Assembly (NCBI RefSeq): GCF_016921115.1
Contig: NZ_JAFFZS010000033.1
Coordinates: 1-64,000 of the forward strand
Direction: 5' to 3'
Length of the DNA stretch: 64,000 nucleotides
DNA from: Streptomyces actuosus
Lineage (GTDB): Bacteria > Actinomycetota > Actinomycetes > Streptomycetales > Streptomycetaceae
Shown here: piece by piece, positions 26,116-35,352 of the stretch
Layout of the letters: every line of letters begins with the position of its first letter
Numbering within the stretch: position 1 is the first letter of the stretch
Program-made: the position numbers and the translations under genes
Notes under the pieces: model-generated
The model's database searches: none
What the model saw: the letters and a program-made list of their open reading frames with translations, nothing else
Told to the model about the DNA's origin: nothing

Positions 26116-27309
26116 TCAGCGTACGGCGGTCGTGGGACCCAGCGGGTCGTCCGCGCCCACCGGCTGCACCAGCCACCCGAAGTCGCCCAGACCGCCCTCC
26201 GCGGTCAGCTCGGCGGCCTCTCCGGCGCTCGCGAGCGCCCGCACGTACGCCGCCGGATCGGTGGAGGCGAGCGCGAGCGGGGGGCGGGCGCCGCCCACGC
26301 CCAGGACGCGCAACGCATGGCGCTGCCGTAGCAGGCGCGCCTCCGGGAGAGCGTGTGCGCGGTCCGGACCCGCCGGGCGTGCACTTCTGGGCGCGGAGCG
26401 CGTGTTCGGTGTGTGCGCCGGGCGCTCGTACTGTGCGCGCGCTGACGGAACATCCTCCCGCGCCCCCGGGCTCGCAGCCGTTCCCGGGCTCGCGGTCGTC
26501 CCGGGCGCCCCGTGCTCGTTCCGCCCGCGCGCCGCGCAGGCGTCCAGCGCGACGTGCGCCGTGATGTCACACGACCCGTCCGGCACGGGCGCCGTCTCGC
26601 GCCCCTCCCGGAAGCCGGTCAGCGTGCCGAACGGGGGGCGCGCGTCCGCCGTGTGCGCGTAGTCCACGGCCACTGCCACCCCCCGGTCCACGCGTGCGAC
26701 CACGGACGCCCAGGCCTCGTCCCGGGGCCACCCGATCTCCGCGCGCAGGCCCTCCTCCGACGGCAGCGGCCACCACTGCCGGAGCCACTGCGCGTCCGCC
26801 CCCGACACCGGCTCGCCGAGCTGTTCGGTCCCGTCCTCCCGGACGAGGACGAGCCGCGCGACACCGGCGGGGTCGGTCTCGGCGACGTCGACCGGGATGT
26901 TGTCGAGCCACTCGTTGGCGAACAGCAGGCCCGTGATCCCGTGCGGTACGTCGGCCCGCCAGACGATGCGCGGGTCGAGGCCGTCGGGCCGGGGTCCGGC
27001 GATCTCGACGGCGCACACCCGCGTGCGGGCGGCCACGCCCGCGGGCAGGGCGGCGAGCACCCCGGCGGCCAGTTCACCCCGTCCGGCCGCCATGTCCACG
27101 AAGTCCAGCCGGTCGGGCCGTCCCAGTGCCTCGTCGACCAGGCACAGCAGCCGCGCCACGGCCCGCGCGAACAGCGGCGAGGCGTGCACCGACGTGCGGA
27201 AGTGCCCGGCCGGGCCCTCCGGCCGGCGGTAGAAGCCGGCCGGTCCGTACAGGGCCGTCTCGCCCGCGGTCCGCCAGCCGCACCACTCGTCCGTCGCCTC
27301 GTGCACCAC
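26116..27309 (-). CDS. MidA/NDUFAF7-family SAM-dependent methyltransferase
   Basis: A 397-residue protein of the MidA (Methyltransf_28, DUF185) family. The GPAGFYRRPEGPAGHFRTS segment (about 22-40) is typical, and DMAAGRGELAAG (about 72-83) is SAM motif I; LFANEWLDNIPVD (about 128-140) is the family's NE-type substrate loop. Residues ~265-325 are an Ala/Pro/Arg-rich insert. Human NDUFAF7 dimethylates an arginine of NDUFS2, the NuoD homologue, and here the gene converges on a NuoD paralogue. The N-terminal GTG at 27309 is used. Methylation of NuoD is a well-founded guess, not shown. Confidence 0.85.
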   Translation of the reverse strand: MVHEATDEWCGWRTAGETALYGPAGFYRRPEGPAGHFRTSVHASPLFARAVARLLCLVDEALGRPDRLDFVDMAAGRGELAAGVLAALPAGVAARTRVCAVEIAGPRPDGLDPRIVWRADVPHGITGLLFANEWLDNIPVDVAETDPAGVARLVLVREDGTEQLGEPVSGADAQWLRQWWPLPSEEGLRAEIGWPRDEAWASVVARVDRGVAVAVDYAHTADARPPFGTLTGFREGRETAPVPDGSCDITAHVALDACAARGRNEHGAPGTTASPGTAASPGAREDVPSARAQYERPAHTPNTRSAPRSARPAGPDRAHALPEARLLRQRHALRVLGVGGARPPLALASTDPAAYVRALASAGEAAELTAEGGLGDFGWLVQPVGADDPLGPTTAVR

Positions 27310-27427
27310 CCGGACAGACTAGGCGCACAGGAGATCGCCGCCTCCACCTTGCGGAGTACACGCATCCGATCCGGATCGGCCCTCCGGTTGACCCCTGCAC
27401 GCATCCGCCTTCCCTACTCTGGGTTAC

Positions 27428-28630
27428 GTGCAGCGCCTCTACGATTTTCTCCGCAGGCATCCGACCTGGGTCGACGGCTTCTGGGCCGTCGTCCTGCTCG
27501 GGATCTCGCTCGTGGCGGAGACGGCGAACCCGGAGACCACGGGAACCGGCTCCCCGGTCGTGGTCCTGCCGGTCGTGGTGCTGCTGTGCGCCACGGTCGC
27601 GCTGCGGCGCCGCTGGCCGGAGCGGATGCTGCTGCTGGCCATCGCGCTCGGCGTCGTCCAGGTGGCGCTGGACGTGGAGACGCGCGTCACGGACTTCGCC
27701 CTGCTGGTGATCGTCTACACGGTCGCCGCGACCGGTGCGCGCTGGGCGTCCCGGCTGGCACTGGCGACGGGGCTGGGGGCTGCGACCCTGGCGCAGCTGC
27801 GCTGGCCCAACGAACACACCGGCGTGCTGGGCGATCTCGCCATAGTGGTCTTCCAGACGGTGCCGTTCGCGCTCGCCTGGGTGCTCGGCGACTCGATCCG
27901 CACCCGGCGCGCGTACTACGCCCAGCTGGAGGAGCGGGCCACCCGTCTGGAGAAGGAGCGCGAGGCGCAGGCGAAGGTCGCGGTCGCCGCCGAGCGCGCC
28001 CGGATCGCGCGGGAGCTGCACGACGTCGTGGCGCACAACGTGTCGGTGATGGTGGTGCAGGCCGACGGCGCCGCCTATGTCCTCGACGCCGCGCCCGACC
28101 AGGCGAAGAAGGCCCTGGAGACGATCTCCTCCACCGGTCGGCAGGCCCTCGCCGAGATGCGCCGCCTGCTCGGCGTGCTGCGCACCGGTGAGCACCAGGA
28201 GGCCGGTGAGTACGTTCCGCAGCCCGGCGTCGAGCAGATCGAGGACCTGGTGGAGCAGTGCCGCGGCTCCGGCCTGCCGGTCGACTTCAAGGTCGAGGGG
28301 ACGGCCCGCCCGCTGCCCAGCGGTGTGGAGCTGACGGCGTACCGCATCGTGCAGGAGGCGCTCACCAACACCCGCAAGCACGGTGGGGCGAACGCCGGCG
28401 CGAGCGTGCGGCTGGTCTACTTCGACGACGGTCTCGGTCTGCTGGTCGAGGACGACGGCAAGGGCGCCCCGCACGAGCTGTACGAGGAGGGCGGCTTCGA
28501 CGGCCAGGGCCACGGCCTGATCGGGATGCGCGAGCGGGTCGGTATGGTCGGCGGCACCCTGGACGCGGGCCCGCGTCCCGGCGGAGGATTCCGCATCAGC
28601 GCCCTGCTGCCGCTCAAACCGGCGCACTGA
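27428..28630 (+). CDS. Sensor histidine kinase (NarL/DesK type)
   Basis: A 400-residue kinase with about five membrane helices in residues 18-155, then a HisKA_3 dimerisation domain with His198 in ARELHDVVAHN, and an HATPase domain with the QEALTNTRKH N-box and GHGLIGMRERV G-box. It should phosphorylate the response regulator encoded 75 bp downstream. A TACTCT hexamer lies 7 bp before the GTG, so the transcript may be leaderless. No extracellular sensor domain is present; the input is probably sensed in or at the membrane. Signal unknown. Confidence 0.93.
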   Translation: MQRLYDFLRRHPTWVDGFWAVVLLGISLVAETANPETTGTGSPVVVLPVVVLLCATVALRRRWPERMLLLAIALGVVQVALDVETRVTDFALLVIVYTVAATGARWASRLALATGLGAATLAQLRWPNEHTGVLGDLAIVVFQTVPFALAWVLGDSIRTRRAYYAQLEERATRLEKEREAQAKVAVAAERARIARELHDVVAHNVSVMVVQADGAAYVLDAAPDQAKKALETISSTGRQALAEMRRLLGVLRTGEHQEAGEYVPQPGVEQIEDLVEQCRGSGLPVDFKVEGTARPLPSGVELTAYRIVQEALTNTRKHGGANAGASVRLVYFDDGLGLLVEDDGKGAPHELYEEGGFDGQGHGLIGMRERVGMVGGTLDAGPRPGGGFRISALLPLKPAH

Positions 28631-28704
28631 CGCCACCGCACGCCCCTTGTCGACACCTGTAACGGCCGTGCCGAACGGCCTGGACGGACACGGAAGAGGA
28701 CCCG

Positions 28705-29376
28705 ATGACGATCCGCGTGATGCTCGTCGACGACCAGGTGCTGCTGCGCACCGGGTTCCGGATGGTGCTCGCCGCCCAGCCGGACATGGAGGTCGTCGCG
28801 GAGGCGGGTGACGGGGTCGAGGCCCTGCAGGTGCTGCAGTCCACCGCCGTCGACGTCGTACTGATGGACGTGCGCATGCCGAAGCTGGACGGTGTGGAGA
28901 CCACCCGCCGGATCTGCTCGGCACCGGATGCGCCGAAGGTGCTGATCCTGACCACCTTCGACCTCGACGAGTACGCCTTCTCCGGGCTGAAGGCGGGCGC
29001 CTCCGGATTCATGCTCAAGGACGTGCCGCCCGGCGAACTCCTGGCCGCGATCCGTGCCGTGCACAGCGGCGACGCGGTCGTCGCCCCGTCCACCACGCGC
29101 CGCCTGCTGGACCGGTTCGCACCGATGCTGCCCGACACCGGTCAGGAGCCCCGCCACAAGGAACTGGACCGGCTGACCGACCGCGAGCGCGAGGTGATGG
29201 TCCTGGTCGCCCAGGGCCTGTCCAACAGCGAGATCGCCGGCCGCCTGGTGCTGTCCGAGGCGACGGTGAAGACGCACGTGGGCCGCATCCTGACCAAGCT
29301 CGGCCTGCGGGACCGCGTCCAGGTGGTCGTCCTCGCCTACGAGACGGGCCTCGTACGGGCCGGCGGACACGGCTGA
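28705..29376 (+). CDS. NarL/LuxR-type response regulator
   Basis: A 223-residue regulator with an N-terminal receiver domain (acidic pair Asp9-Asp10, phospho-acceptor Asp55 in LMDVRMPK, Lys near 105) and a C-terminal LuxR helix-turn-helix (LTDREREVMVLVAQGLSNSEI, about 157-215). GGAAGAGGA precedes ATG 28705. Partner of the kinase just upstream. Target genes cannot be inferred; no obvious candidate is co-transcribed except possibly the ATPase 32 bp downstream. Confidence 0.94.
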   Translation: MTIRVMLVDDQVLLRTGFRMVLAAQPDMEVVAEAGDGVEALQVLQSTAVDVVLMDVRMPKLDGVETTRRICSAPDAPKVLILTTFDLDEYAFSGLKAGASGFMLKDVPPGELLAAIRAVHSGDAVVAPSTTRRLLDRFAPMLPDTGQEPRHKELDRLTDREREVMVLVAQGLSNSEIAGRLVLSEATVKTHVGRILTKLGLRDRVQVVVLAYETGLVRAGGHG

Positions 29377-29408
29377 CCGGAGGCTGCGCCGTCGGTAGGG
29401 TCTCCCGC

Positions 29409-30041
29409 ATGCTCCTGTGGATCAACGGCCCCTTCGGGGGCGGCAAGACACAGACCGCACACGAGATCCAGCGCCGTCTGCCCGGCAGCGTGGTCTGCGA
29501 CCCGGAGCACGCCGGCTTCGGTCTGCACCGCATGCTCCCGCCCGAACTCCGCGGGGACTTCCAGGACCTGAGGTCCTGGCGGCAGGGCGTGGTGGAGGTC
29601 CTCGACCTCGCCCTCACCCGCCGGGACGGCGTGGTGATCGCGCCCATGACGGTCACCGACTCCGGCCACTTCGCCGAGACCGTCGGCCGGCTGCGCGAAC
29701 TCGGCCACGACGTACGCCACTTCGCCCTGCTCGCCGAGCGGGAGACCGTGCTCGCACGGCTGCGGGAGCGCGGCTTCGGGCATGCCCTGCGCCACGTCGC
29801 CGGGAAGGAAGCCGCGCTGCGGCGGGAGAGCTGGGCCGTGCAGCGGCTCGACCACTGCCTGGAGCGGCTGAGCGGGCCGGAGTTCGCCGAGCACCTGTGG
29901 ACCGACCGGTCGACGGTCCCGAAGACCGCCGACCGGATCGCCGTCCTGGCCGGCCTGCGGCTGAGGCCCCACACCGAGGGGCGGGTGCGGACACGGCTCC
30001 AGCAGGCACGGGTGGGCCTGGGGCACATCCGGCGCGACTGA
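29409..30041 (+). CDS. TmrB-like P-loop ATP-binding protein
   Basis: A 210-residue P-loop protein with Walker A GPFGGGKTQT at residues 7-16 right at the N terminus. The architecture and the VIAPMTVTD region resemble tunicamycin-resistance protein TmrB and related small kinases. TmrB binds tunicamycin at the membrane; whether this protein does so is unknown. It follows the two-component system closely on the same strand, so co-regulation is possible. It could equally be a nucleotide or small-molecule kinase. Confidence 0.7.
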   Translation: MLLWINGPFGGGKTQTAHEIQRRLPGSVVCDPEHAGFGLHRMLPPELRGDFQDLRSWRQGVVEVLDLALTRRDGVVIAPMTVTDSGHFAETVGRLRELGHDVRHFALLAERETVLARLRERGFGHALRHVAGKEAALRRESWAVQRLDHCLERLSGPEFAEHLWTDRSTVPKTADRIAVLAGLRLRPHTEGRVRTRLQQARVGLGHIRRD

Positions 30042-30194
30042 GTGCTGTGGGCATGTCCAGCAGGTCCCGCCGGGCCCGTGGCGCCCGGCACCGCACCTCG
30101 CCGCGTTGACGGAGTCGTCCATGTACGCCCCGTACGGGGAACCTCCGGTGCCCTGTGATGCGCGGCACCGGATGTCGCGGCGGAGCAGGCCGAG

Positions 30195-31445
30195 TCAGGC
30201 TTCCGAGGCCAGCCGGCGGACGAAGTCGGCGACCGCGGACCTCACGTCCTCAGGCGTCCACTCCAGGCCCGCCGCCCGCACGTACACCTCGGTGCAGGCC
30301 AGTCCCGGACCCTTGGCGTCCCAGCCGCCGGCGAAGAGGGCGATCCCCGTCTCCTCGACCGTCCGCACCGCCGCCTCGGCGACGACATCGGCGTCGTAGG
30401 GCAGCCACACCTGGAAGTCGTGGGTGTGCGGCACCTCGGGATGGACGCGCGCCCACGGCACCCCGGCCGCCGCGAACCCCTCGCGCAGGGCCCGGGCGAC
30501 CACGCGCGCGTGCGCCACGTACTCGGGCAGCCGGGGCAACTCCCGCTCCAGCCCGATCAGCGCGGACAGGGCGGTCGGGAACTCCTGGAAGACCTGGCCG
30601 CCGTACCGGTGGCGCCACACCTTCGCCTCGGAGACGAGCCCCCGGGGGCCCGCGAGGACCGCGCCCCCGAGCCCGTCGAGCGATTTGTACAGCGAGACGT
30701 ACACGCTGTCCGCCAGGCCCGCGATCTCCTCCAGGGGCCGGCCGAAGTGGACCGTGGACTCCCACAGGCGGGCGCCGTCGAAGTGCACCACCGCGTCGCG
30801 TTCCCGCGCCGCCGCCACCACCTCGGTCAGTTCCTCCCAGGACGGGAGCACGAAACCCGCGTCCCTGAGGGGGAGTTCCAGCATCAGGGCGCCGAACGGC
30901 TCGTCGAAGTCCCGGATCTCGGCTGCGGTCGGCAACCGGGGCTCGGTCGTGACCCTCACCGGCCGCAGACCGCTCACCTGGCTGAAGGCGTCCTGCTCGT
31001 GCCTTTCGGGATGGGAGAGCCCGTGCAGGGCGACGGTCGGGCTGCCGGTGCGGCCCGCCCAGCAGCGCAGGGCGATCTGCTGGGCCATCGTGCCCGTGGG
31101 GAAGAAGGCGGCGGCCTCGGTACCGAGCAGGGCGGCGACCTTCCCCTCCAGGGTCTCCACGACACCGCTGCCGTACATGTCCGAGCGCTCGTCGAGGTCG
31201 TACACGTCCCGCGCCGCGTCCAGCAGCGCCAGCCGTTCGCGGAGCGTGCCGAGGAACCCGAGGCGGGCGAGCGAGCGCGACGCGGCCCGGCACGCGGCGA
31301 CGCGGCGCTCCCGCAGGTTCCTGAGCCGTTCCGCGTCCGGCAGCAGGCCCGTCGCCCGCTCCGTGCGGTCCGCGGTCCCCTCCGCCGCCCGGTCCTGCTG
31401 GTGCCCGGCCGCCTGCGGCCCGTGCCGCTCCGTCGTATCGCTCAT
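30195..31445 (-). CDS. Threonine-aldolase-like beta-eliminating lyase
   Basis: A 416-residue PLP enzyme of fold type I, in the low-specificity threonine aldolase / beta-eliminating lyase family. The FFPTGTMAQQ motif (about 115), HFDGARLWES with the PLP-binding Asp (about 223), and SLYKSLDGLGG with the Schiff-base Lys (about 254) are visible. The first ~35 residues are a variable leader. Likely reaction is reversible cleavage of L-allo-threonine or a related beta-hydroxy amino acid to glycine and an aldehyde. ATG 31445 is used; ATG 31457 is also possible. It is divergent from the pantothenate/NAD operon. Confidence 0.85.
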   Translation of the reverse strand: MSDTTERHGPQAAGHQQDRAAEGTADRTERATGLLPDAERLRNLRERRVAACRAASRSLARLGFLGTLRERLALLDAARDVYDLDERSDMYGSGVVETLEGKVAALLGTEAAAFFPTGTMAQQIALRCWAGRTGSPTVALHGLSHPERHEQDAFSQVSGLRPVRVTTEPRLPTAAEIRDFDEPFGALMLELPLRDAGFVLPSWEELTEVVAAARERDAVVHFDGARLWESTVHFGRPLEEIAGLADSVYVSLYKSLDGLGGAVLAGPRGLVSEAKVWRHRYGGQVFQEFPTALSALIGLERELPRLPEYVAHARVVARALREGFAAAGVPWARVHPEVPHTHDFQVWLPYDADVVAEAAVRTVEETGIALFAGGWDAKGPGLACTEVYVRAAGLEWTPEDVRSAVADFVRRLASEA

Positions 31446-31629
31446 GGCCGGGATCATCCCGCGCCCGCGTCCGGACGCGCACCCGCATTCCGGCCCCGCG
31501 CCTGTGCACGTACGGCGTGTGAACGCCCACAGCCTGTGGACGACCGGACGCCCTCCGAACCGATCGCGTTAACATGACGAGAAATCGTCCGGTACCCGGA
31601 GCGGACTGGAACGGGAAGGCTTCCGTCGC

Positions 31630-32595
31630 GTGAGTACAAGCCAGCAGCCAGATCCCCAGGGGCGCCCCGCGCGGCTCACCGTCGGCGTCGTCGGCGCCGG
31701 CCGAGTCGGCCCCGCACTCGCCGCCTCCCTCCAACTCGCCGGGCACCGCCCGGTCGCCGTCTCGGGCGTCTCCGACGCCTCCCGGCGGCGTGCCGAGCTG
31801 ATGCTTCCGCACGTGCCCCTCGTCTCGCCCGCCGAGGTCCTGGAGCGCGCCGACCTGGTCCTGCTGACCGTCCCGGACGACGCCCTGCCCGGCCTGGTCA
31901 CCGGCCTGGCCGAGACGGGGGCCGTACGCCCGGGCCAGTTGCTCGTGCACACCTCCGGGCGGTACGGCACCAGGGTCCTCGACCCGGCCCTGCGTGCGGG
32001 CGCGCTGCCGCTGGCCCTGCACCCGGCGATGACCTTCACCGGCACACCCGTCGACGTGCAGCGGCTGGCCGGCTGCTCGTTCGGCGTCACCGCCCCCGAG
32101 GAGCTGCGGCTGGCCGCCGAGGCCCTCGTCATCGAGATGGGCGGCGAACCGGAATGGATCGCCGAGCAGATGCGCCCGCTCTACCACGCGGCCCTCGCAC
32201 TCGGCGCGAACCACCTGGTCACACTGGTCGCCCAGGCGATGGAGCTGCTGCGCGCGGCCGGTGTGGAGGCGCCCGACCGGATGCTCGGCCCCCTGCTCGG
32301 TGCCGCCCTCGACAATGCCCTGCGCTCCGGCGACGCCGCACTGACCGGGCCGGTCGCGCGCGGTGACGCCGGCACGGTCGCGGCCCATGTCGAGCAGCTG
32401 CGCACCCACTCGCCGCAGACCGTCGCCGGATATCTGGCGATGGCGCGGGCCACCGCCGACCGGGCCCTCGCCCACGGCCTGCTGAAGCCGGAACTCGCCG
32501 AGGACCTGCTGGGCGTCCTGGCCGACCGCCGTAGCGGCGCCGACGGCATCGACGGGACCGATGGCACCGACGGCTCCGAAGGGGATGCCCGATGA
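31630..32595 (+). CDS. DUF2520 Rossmann-fold reductase, candidate ketopantoate reductase
   Basis: A 321-residue NAD(P)-binding protein with GVVGAGRVGPALAASL (about 18-33) and a C-terminal helical DUF2520 domain. It overlaps panC by four bases (ATGA). Some proteins of this type (PanG) reduce ketopantoate to pantoate, and PanC uses pantoate. The context therefore points to the missing ketopantoate-reductase step, though no canonical panE is seen to compare. GGGAAGG lies about 11 nt before GTG 31630. First gene of the panG-like/panC/nadB/nadC/coaX operon. The tail has a short GxDGTD repeat. Confidence 0.75.
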   Translation: MSTSQQPDPQGRPARLTVGVVGAGRVGPALAASLQLAGHRPVAVSGVSDASRRRAELMLPHVPLVSPAEVLERADLVLLTVPDDALPGLVTGLAETGAVRPGQLLVHTSGRYGTRVLDPALRAGALPLALHPAMTFTGTPVDVQRLAGCSFGVTAPEELRLAAEALVIEMGGEPEWIAEQMRPLYHAALALGANHLVTLVAQAMELLRAAGVEAPDRMLGPLLGAALDNALRSGDAALTGPVARGDAGTVAAHVEQLRTHSPQTVAGYLAMARATADRALAHGLLKPELAEDLLGVLADRRSGADGIDGTDGTDGSEGDAR

Positions 32596-33584
32596 CCACC
32601 ACCCTGTTGCGCACTGCCGGCGAACTCCACGCACGCACGCGTGCGGGCCGCCGCGCCGTCGTGATGACCATGGGCGCCCTGCACGAGGGGCACGCCACGC
32701 TCGTCCGCTCAGCGCGGGAGATCGCCGGCCCGGACGGCGAGGTCGTGGTCACGGTCTTCGTCAACCCGCTGCAGTTCGGCGAGGGCGAGGACCTCGACCG
32801 CTACCCGCGCACCCTGGAGGCCGACCTGAAGGTCGCCGAGCAGGCGGGTGCCGACGCCGTCTTCGCGCCCTCCGCCGAGGAGGTCTACCCCGGCGGTGAG
32901 CCGCAGGTCCGCATCAGCGCGGGCCCCATGGGCGAGTGCCTGGAGGGGGCCTCCCGGCCGGGCCACTTCGACGGCATGCTCACCGTCGTCGCCAAGCTGC
33001 TCCACCTGACCCGTCCCGACGTGGCCCTCTTCGGACAGAAGGACGCGCAGCAGCTGGCGCTGATCCGCCGCATGGTGCGGGACCTCGACTTCGGCATGGA
33101 GATCGTCGGCGTCCCCACCGTGCGGGAGGACGACGGCCTGGCCCTGTCCAGCCGCAACCGCTACCTGTCCGCGCAGGAGCGCCGCACCGCGCTCGCGTTG
33201 TCCGGCGCGCTCTTCGCGGGCCGCGACCGGCACGCGGCGCAGGAGGCGCTGCGGGCACGCGCGCGTGAGGTGCCCGCCACGCACGCGCGTGCCGAGGCCC
33301 TCAGCGCCCTCGGCGAGTCCCGCGCCGCCGCCGACGCGCACGCCGTGGCGAAGGCGTCCCCGGGCGGACCGGCGGCCGTGCGCGCCGCGGCCCGCACGGT
33401 CCTCGACGACGCCGCGCGCCTGAACCCCCCGCTCGAACTGGACTACCTCGCGCTCGTCGACCCGTCCGACTTCACCGAGATCGGGGACGACTTCACCGGC
33501 GAGGCCGTCCTCGCCGTCGCCGCCCGGGTCGGGACGACCCGGCTGATCGACAACCTCCCCCTCACCTTCGGAGCCGCCTCGTGA
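32592..33584 (+). CDS. panC: Pantothenate synthetase
   Basis: Condenses pantoate and beta-alanine with ATP via pantoyl-adenylate, giving pantothenate for CoA. The nucleotidyltransferase HIGH-type motif appears in MGALHEGHATL (about residues 27-37); FVNPLQF and FGQKDAQQL are further conserved stretches. At 330 residues it is about 30-40 longer than E. coli PanC, with an Ala/Arg-rich insertion around residues 220-260. Both ends are coupled: ATGA overlap with the upstream reductase and GTGA overlap with nadB. Confidence 0.96.
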   Translation: MTTTLLRTAGELHARTRAGRRAVVMTMGALHEGHATLVRSAREIAGPDGEVVVTVFVNPLQFGEGEDLDRYPRTLEADLKVAEQAGADAVFAPSAEEVYPGGEPQVRISAGPMGECLEGASRPGHFDGMLTVVAKLLHLTRPDVALFGQKDAQQLALIRRMVRDLDFGMEIVGVPTVREDDGLALSSRNRYLSAQERRTALALSGALFAGRDRHAAQEALRARAREVPATHARAEALSALGESRAAADAHAVAKASPGGPAAVRAAARTVLDDAARLNPPLELDYLALVDPSDFTEIGDDFTGEAVLAVAARVGTTRLIDNLPLTFGAAS

Positions 33585-35347
33585 CCAGCACAGGCATACG
33601 ACTGCACGCGCCCGCGCCCGGGTGGTCCATCGACGCCGACGTCGTGGTCGTCGGATCCGGCGTGGCCGGTCTCACCGCGGCCCTGCGCTGCGAGGCGGCC
33701 GGGCTGAACACCGTCGTGGTCACCAAGGCCCGCCTCGACGACGGCTCCACGCGCTGGGCCCAGGGCGGCATCGCCGCCGCGCTGGGCGAGGGCGACACCC
33801 CCGAGCAGCACCTCGACGACACGCTGGTGGCGGGCGTGGGCCTGTGCGACGCCGACGCGGTGCGCATCCTGGTCACCGAGGGCCCCGACGCCGTACGGCG
33901 GCTGATCGCGACCGGCGCCCGCTTCGACGAGTCCTCGGCCGGAGGCCTGGACCTGACCCGTGAGGGCGGCCATCACCGCCGCCGCATCGCCCACGCGGGC
34001 GGCGACGCGACCGGCGCGGAGGTGTCCCGAGCGCTCGTCGAGGCCGTGCACGCGGCCGGGACGGACGAGCGCGGCACGCTCCCGGGCCCGGAGGGCGGGC
34101 GGCGGCGGGCGGGGCTGCGCACGATCGAGAACGCGCTCGTGCTGGACCTGCTCACCGACGCCGACGGCCGCACGGCCGGCGTCACCCTGCACGTGATGGG
34201 CGAGGGCCAGCACGACGGCGTGGGCGCCGTGCACGCGCCCGCGGTGGTTCTCGCCACCGGCGGCATGGGGCAGGTGTTCTCCGCGACCACGAACCCGTCC
34301 GTGTCGACCGGTGACGGCGTGGCGCTCGCCCTGCGTGCGGGCGCGGAGGTCTCCGACCTCGAATTCGTGCAGTTCCACCCGACGGTGCTCTTCCTGGGAC
34401 CGGACGTCGAGGGTCAGCAGCCGCTGGTCTCCGAGGCGGTACGCGGCGAGGGCGCCCACCTGGTCGACGCCGACGGCGTGCGGTTCATGGTCGGGCAGCA
34501 CGAACTGGCCGAGCTGGCCCCCCGGGACGTCGTCGCCAAGGGCATCCTGCGCCGCATGCGGCAGCAGGACGCCGAGCACATGTTCCTCGACGCCCGCCAC
34601 TTCGGCGCGGAGATGTGGGAGCACCGCTTCCCGACGATCCTCGCCGCCTGCCGCGCCCACGGCATCGACCCCGTCCACGAGCCGATCCCGATCGCCCCGG
34701 CCGCCCACTACGCCTCCGGCGGCGTGCGCACCGACTCCCACGGCCGTACGACCGTGCCCGGCCTGTACGCGTGCGGCGAGGTCGCGTGCACCGGTGTGCA
34801 CGGCGCGAACCGGCTCGCCTCCAACTCCCTCCTGGAGGGCCTGGTCTACGCCGAGCGCATCGCCGACGACATCACGGGGGCGCACGCCGGGAACGGCCTG
34901 CGCGCGGGTGTGCCGCAGCCGGTCCCCCACCCGGAGCGCCCCGCGCACCCGCTGCTGGCGCCGGAGGCGCGGTTCGCCATCCAGCGGACCATGACCGACG
35001 GCGCGGGCGTGCTGCGCTCCGCCGAGTCGCTCCGGCAGGCCGCCGACCGGCTCCAGCGACTGCACACCGAGGCCCGCGACGCGCTGGAGGAGAACGGCAA
35101 GACCGCCGAGCCGGGAGTGGACACCTGGGAGGCCACCAACCTCCTGTGCGTGGCCCGTGCCCTGGTCGCCGCGGCGAGCGCGCGCGAGGAGACCCGCGGC
35201 TGCCACTGGCGCGAGGACCTGCCGGACCGCGACGACGCCCGCTGGCGCCGCCACATCGTCGTACGGCTGAACCCGGACCGCACCCTGGCCGTGCACTCCA
35301 CGGACTCCGCCGACTTCCCCCCGACCCAGCGTCCCCAGGAGCAGTGA
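33581..35347 (+). CDS. nadB: L-aspartate oxidase
   Basis: FAD enzyme oxidising L-aspartate to iminoaspartate, the first step of de novo NAD synthesis. The dinucleotide-binding motif VVVGSGVAGLTAAL lies near residue 22, followed by TRWAQGGIAAAL, the HPTVLF active-site region and GVHGANRLASNSLLEGLVY near 405. Length of 588 residues is normal. It starts with GTG overlapping panC and is followed 5 bp later by nadC. The quinolinate synthase gene nadA is not in the window, so the pathway is split. Confidence 0.96.
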   Translation: MTSTGIRLHAPAPGWSIDADVVVVGSGVAGLTAALRCEAAGLNTVVVTKARLDDGSTRWAQGGIAAALGEGDTPEQHLDDTLVAGVGLCDADAVRILVTEGPDAVRRLIATGARFDESSAGGLDLTREGGHHRRRIAHAGGDATGAEVSRALVEAVHAAGTDERGTLPGPEGGRRRAGLRTIENALVLDLLTDADGRTAGVTLHVMGEGQHDGVGAVHAPAVVLATGGMGQVFSATTNPSVSTGDGVALALRAGAEVSDLEFVQFHPTVLFLGPDVEGQQPLVSEAVRGEGAHLVDADGVRFMVGQHELAELAPRDVVAKGILRRMRQQDAEHMFLDARHFGAEMWEHRFPTILAACRAHGIDPVHEPIPIAPAAHYASGGVRTDSHGRTTVPGLYACGEVACTGVHGANRLASNSLLEGLVYAERIADDITGAHAGNGLRAGVPQPVPHPERPAHPLLAPEARFAIQRTMTDGAGVLRSAESLRQAADRLQRLHTEARDALEENGKTAEPGVDTWEATNLLCVARALVAAASAREETRGCHWREDLPDRDDARWRRHIVVRLNPDRTLAVHSTDSADFPPTQRPQEQ

Positions 35348-35352
35348 CAGAA

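Noticed and set aside
27428..31445. Biosynthetic gene cluster (kinase, regulator, TmrB-like ATPase, PLP lyase)
   Set aside because: No core biosynthetic enzyme (PKS, NRPS, terpene synthase, RiPP or sugar set) is present, and the genes lie on both strands among housekeeping genes.
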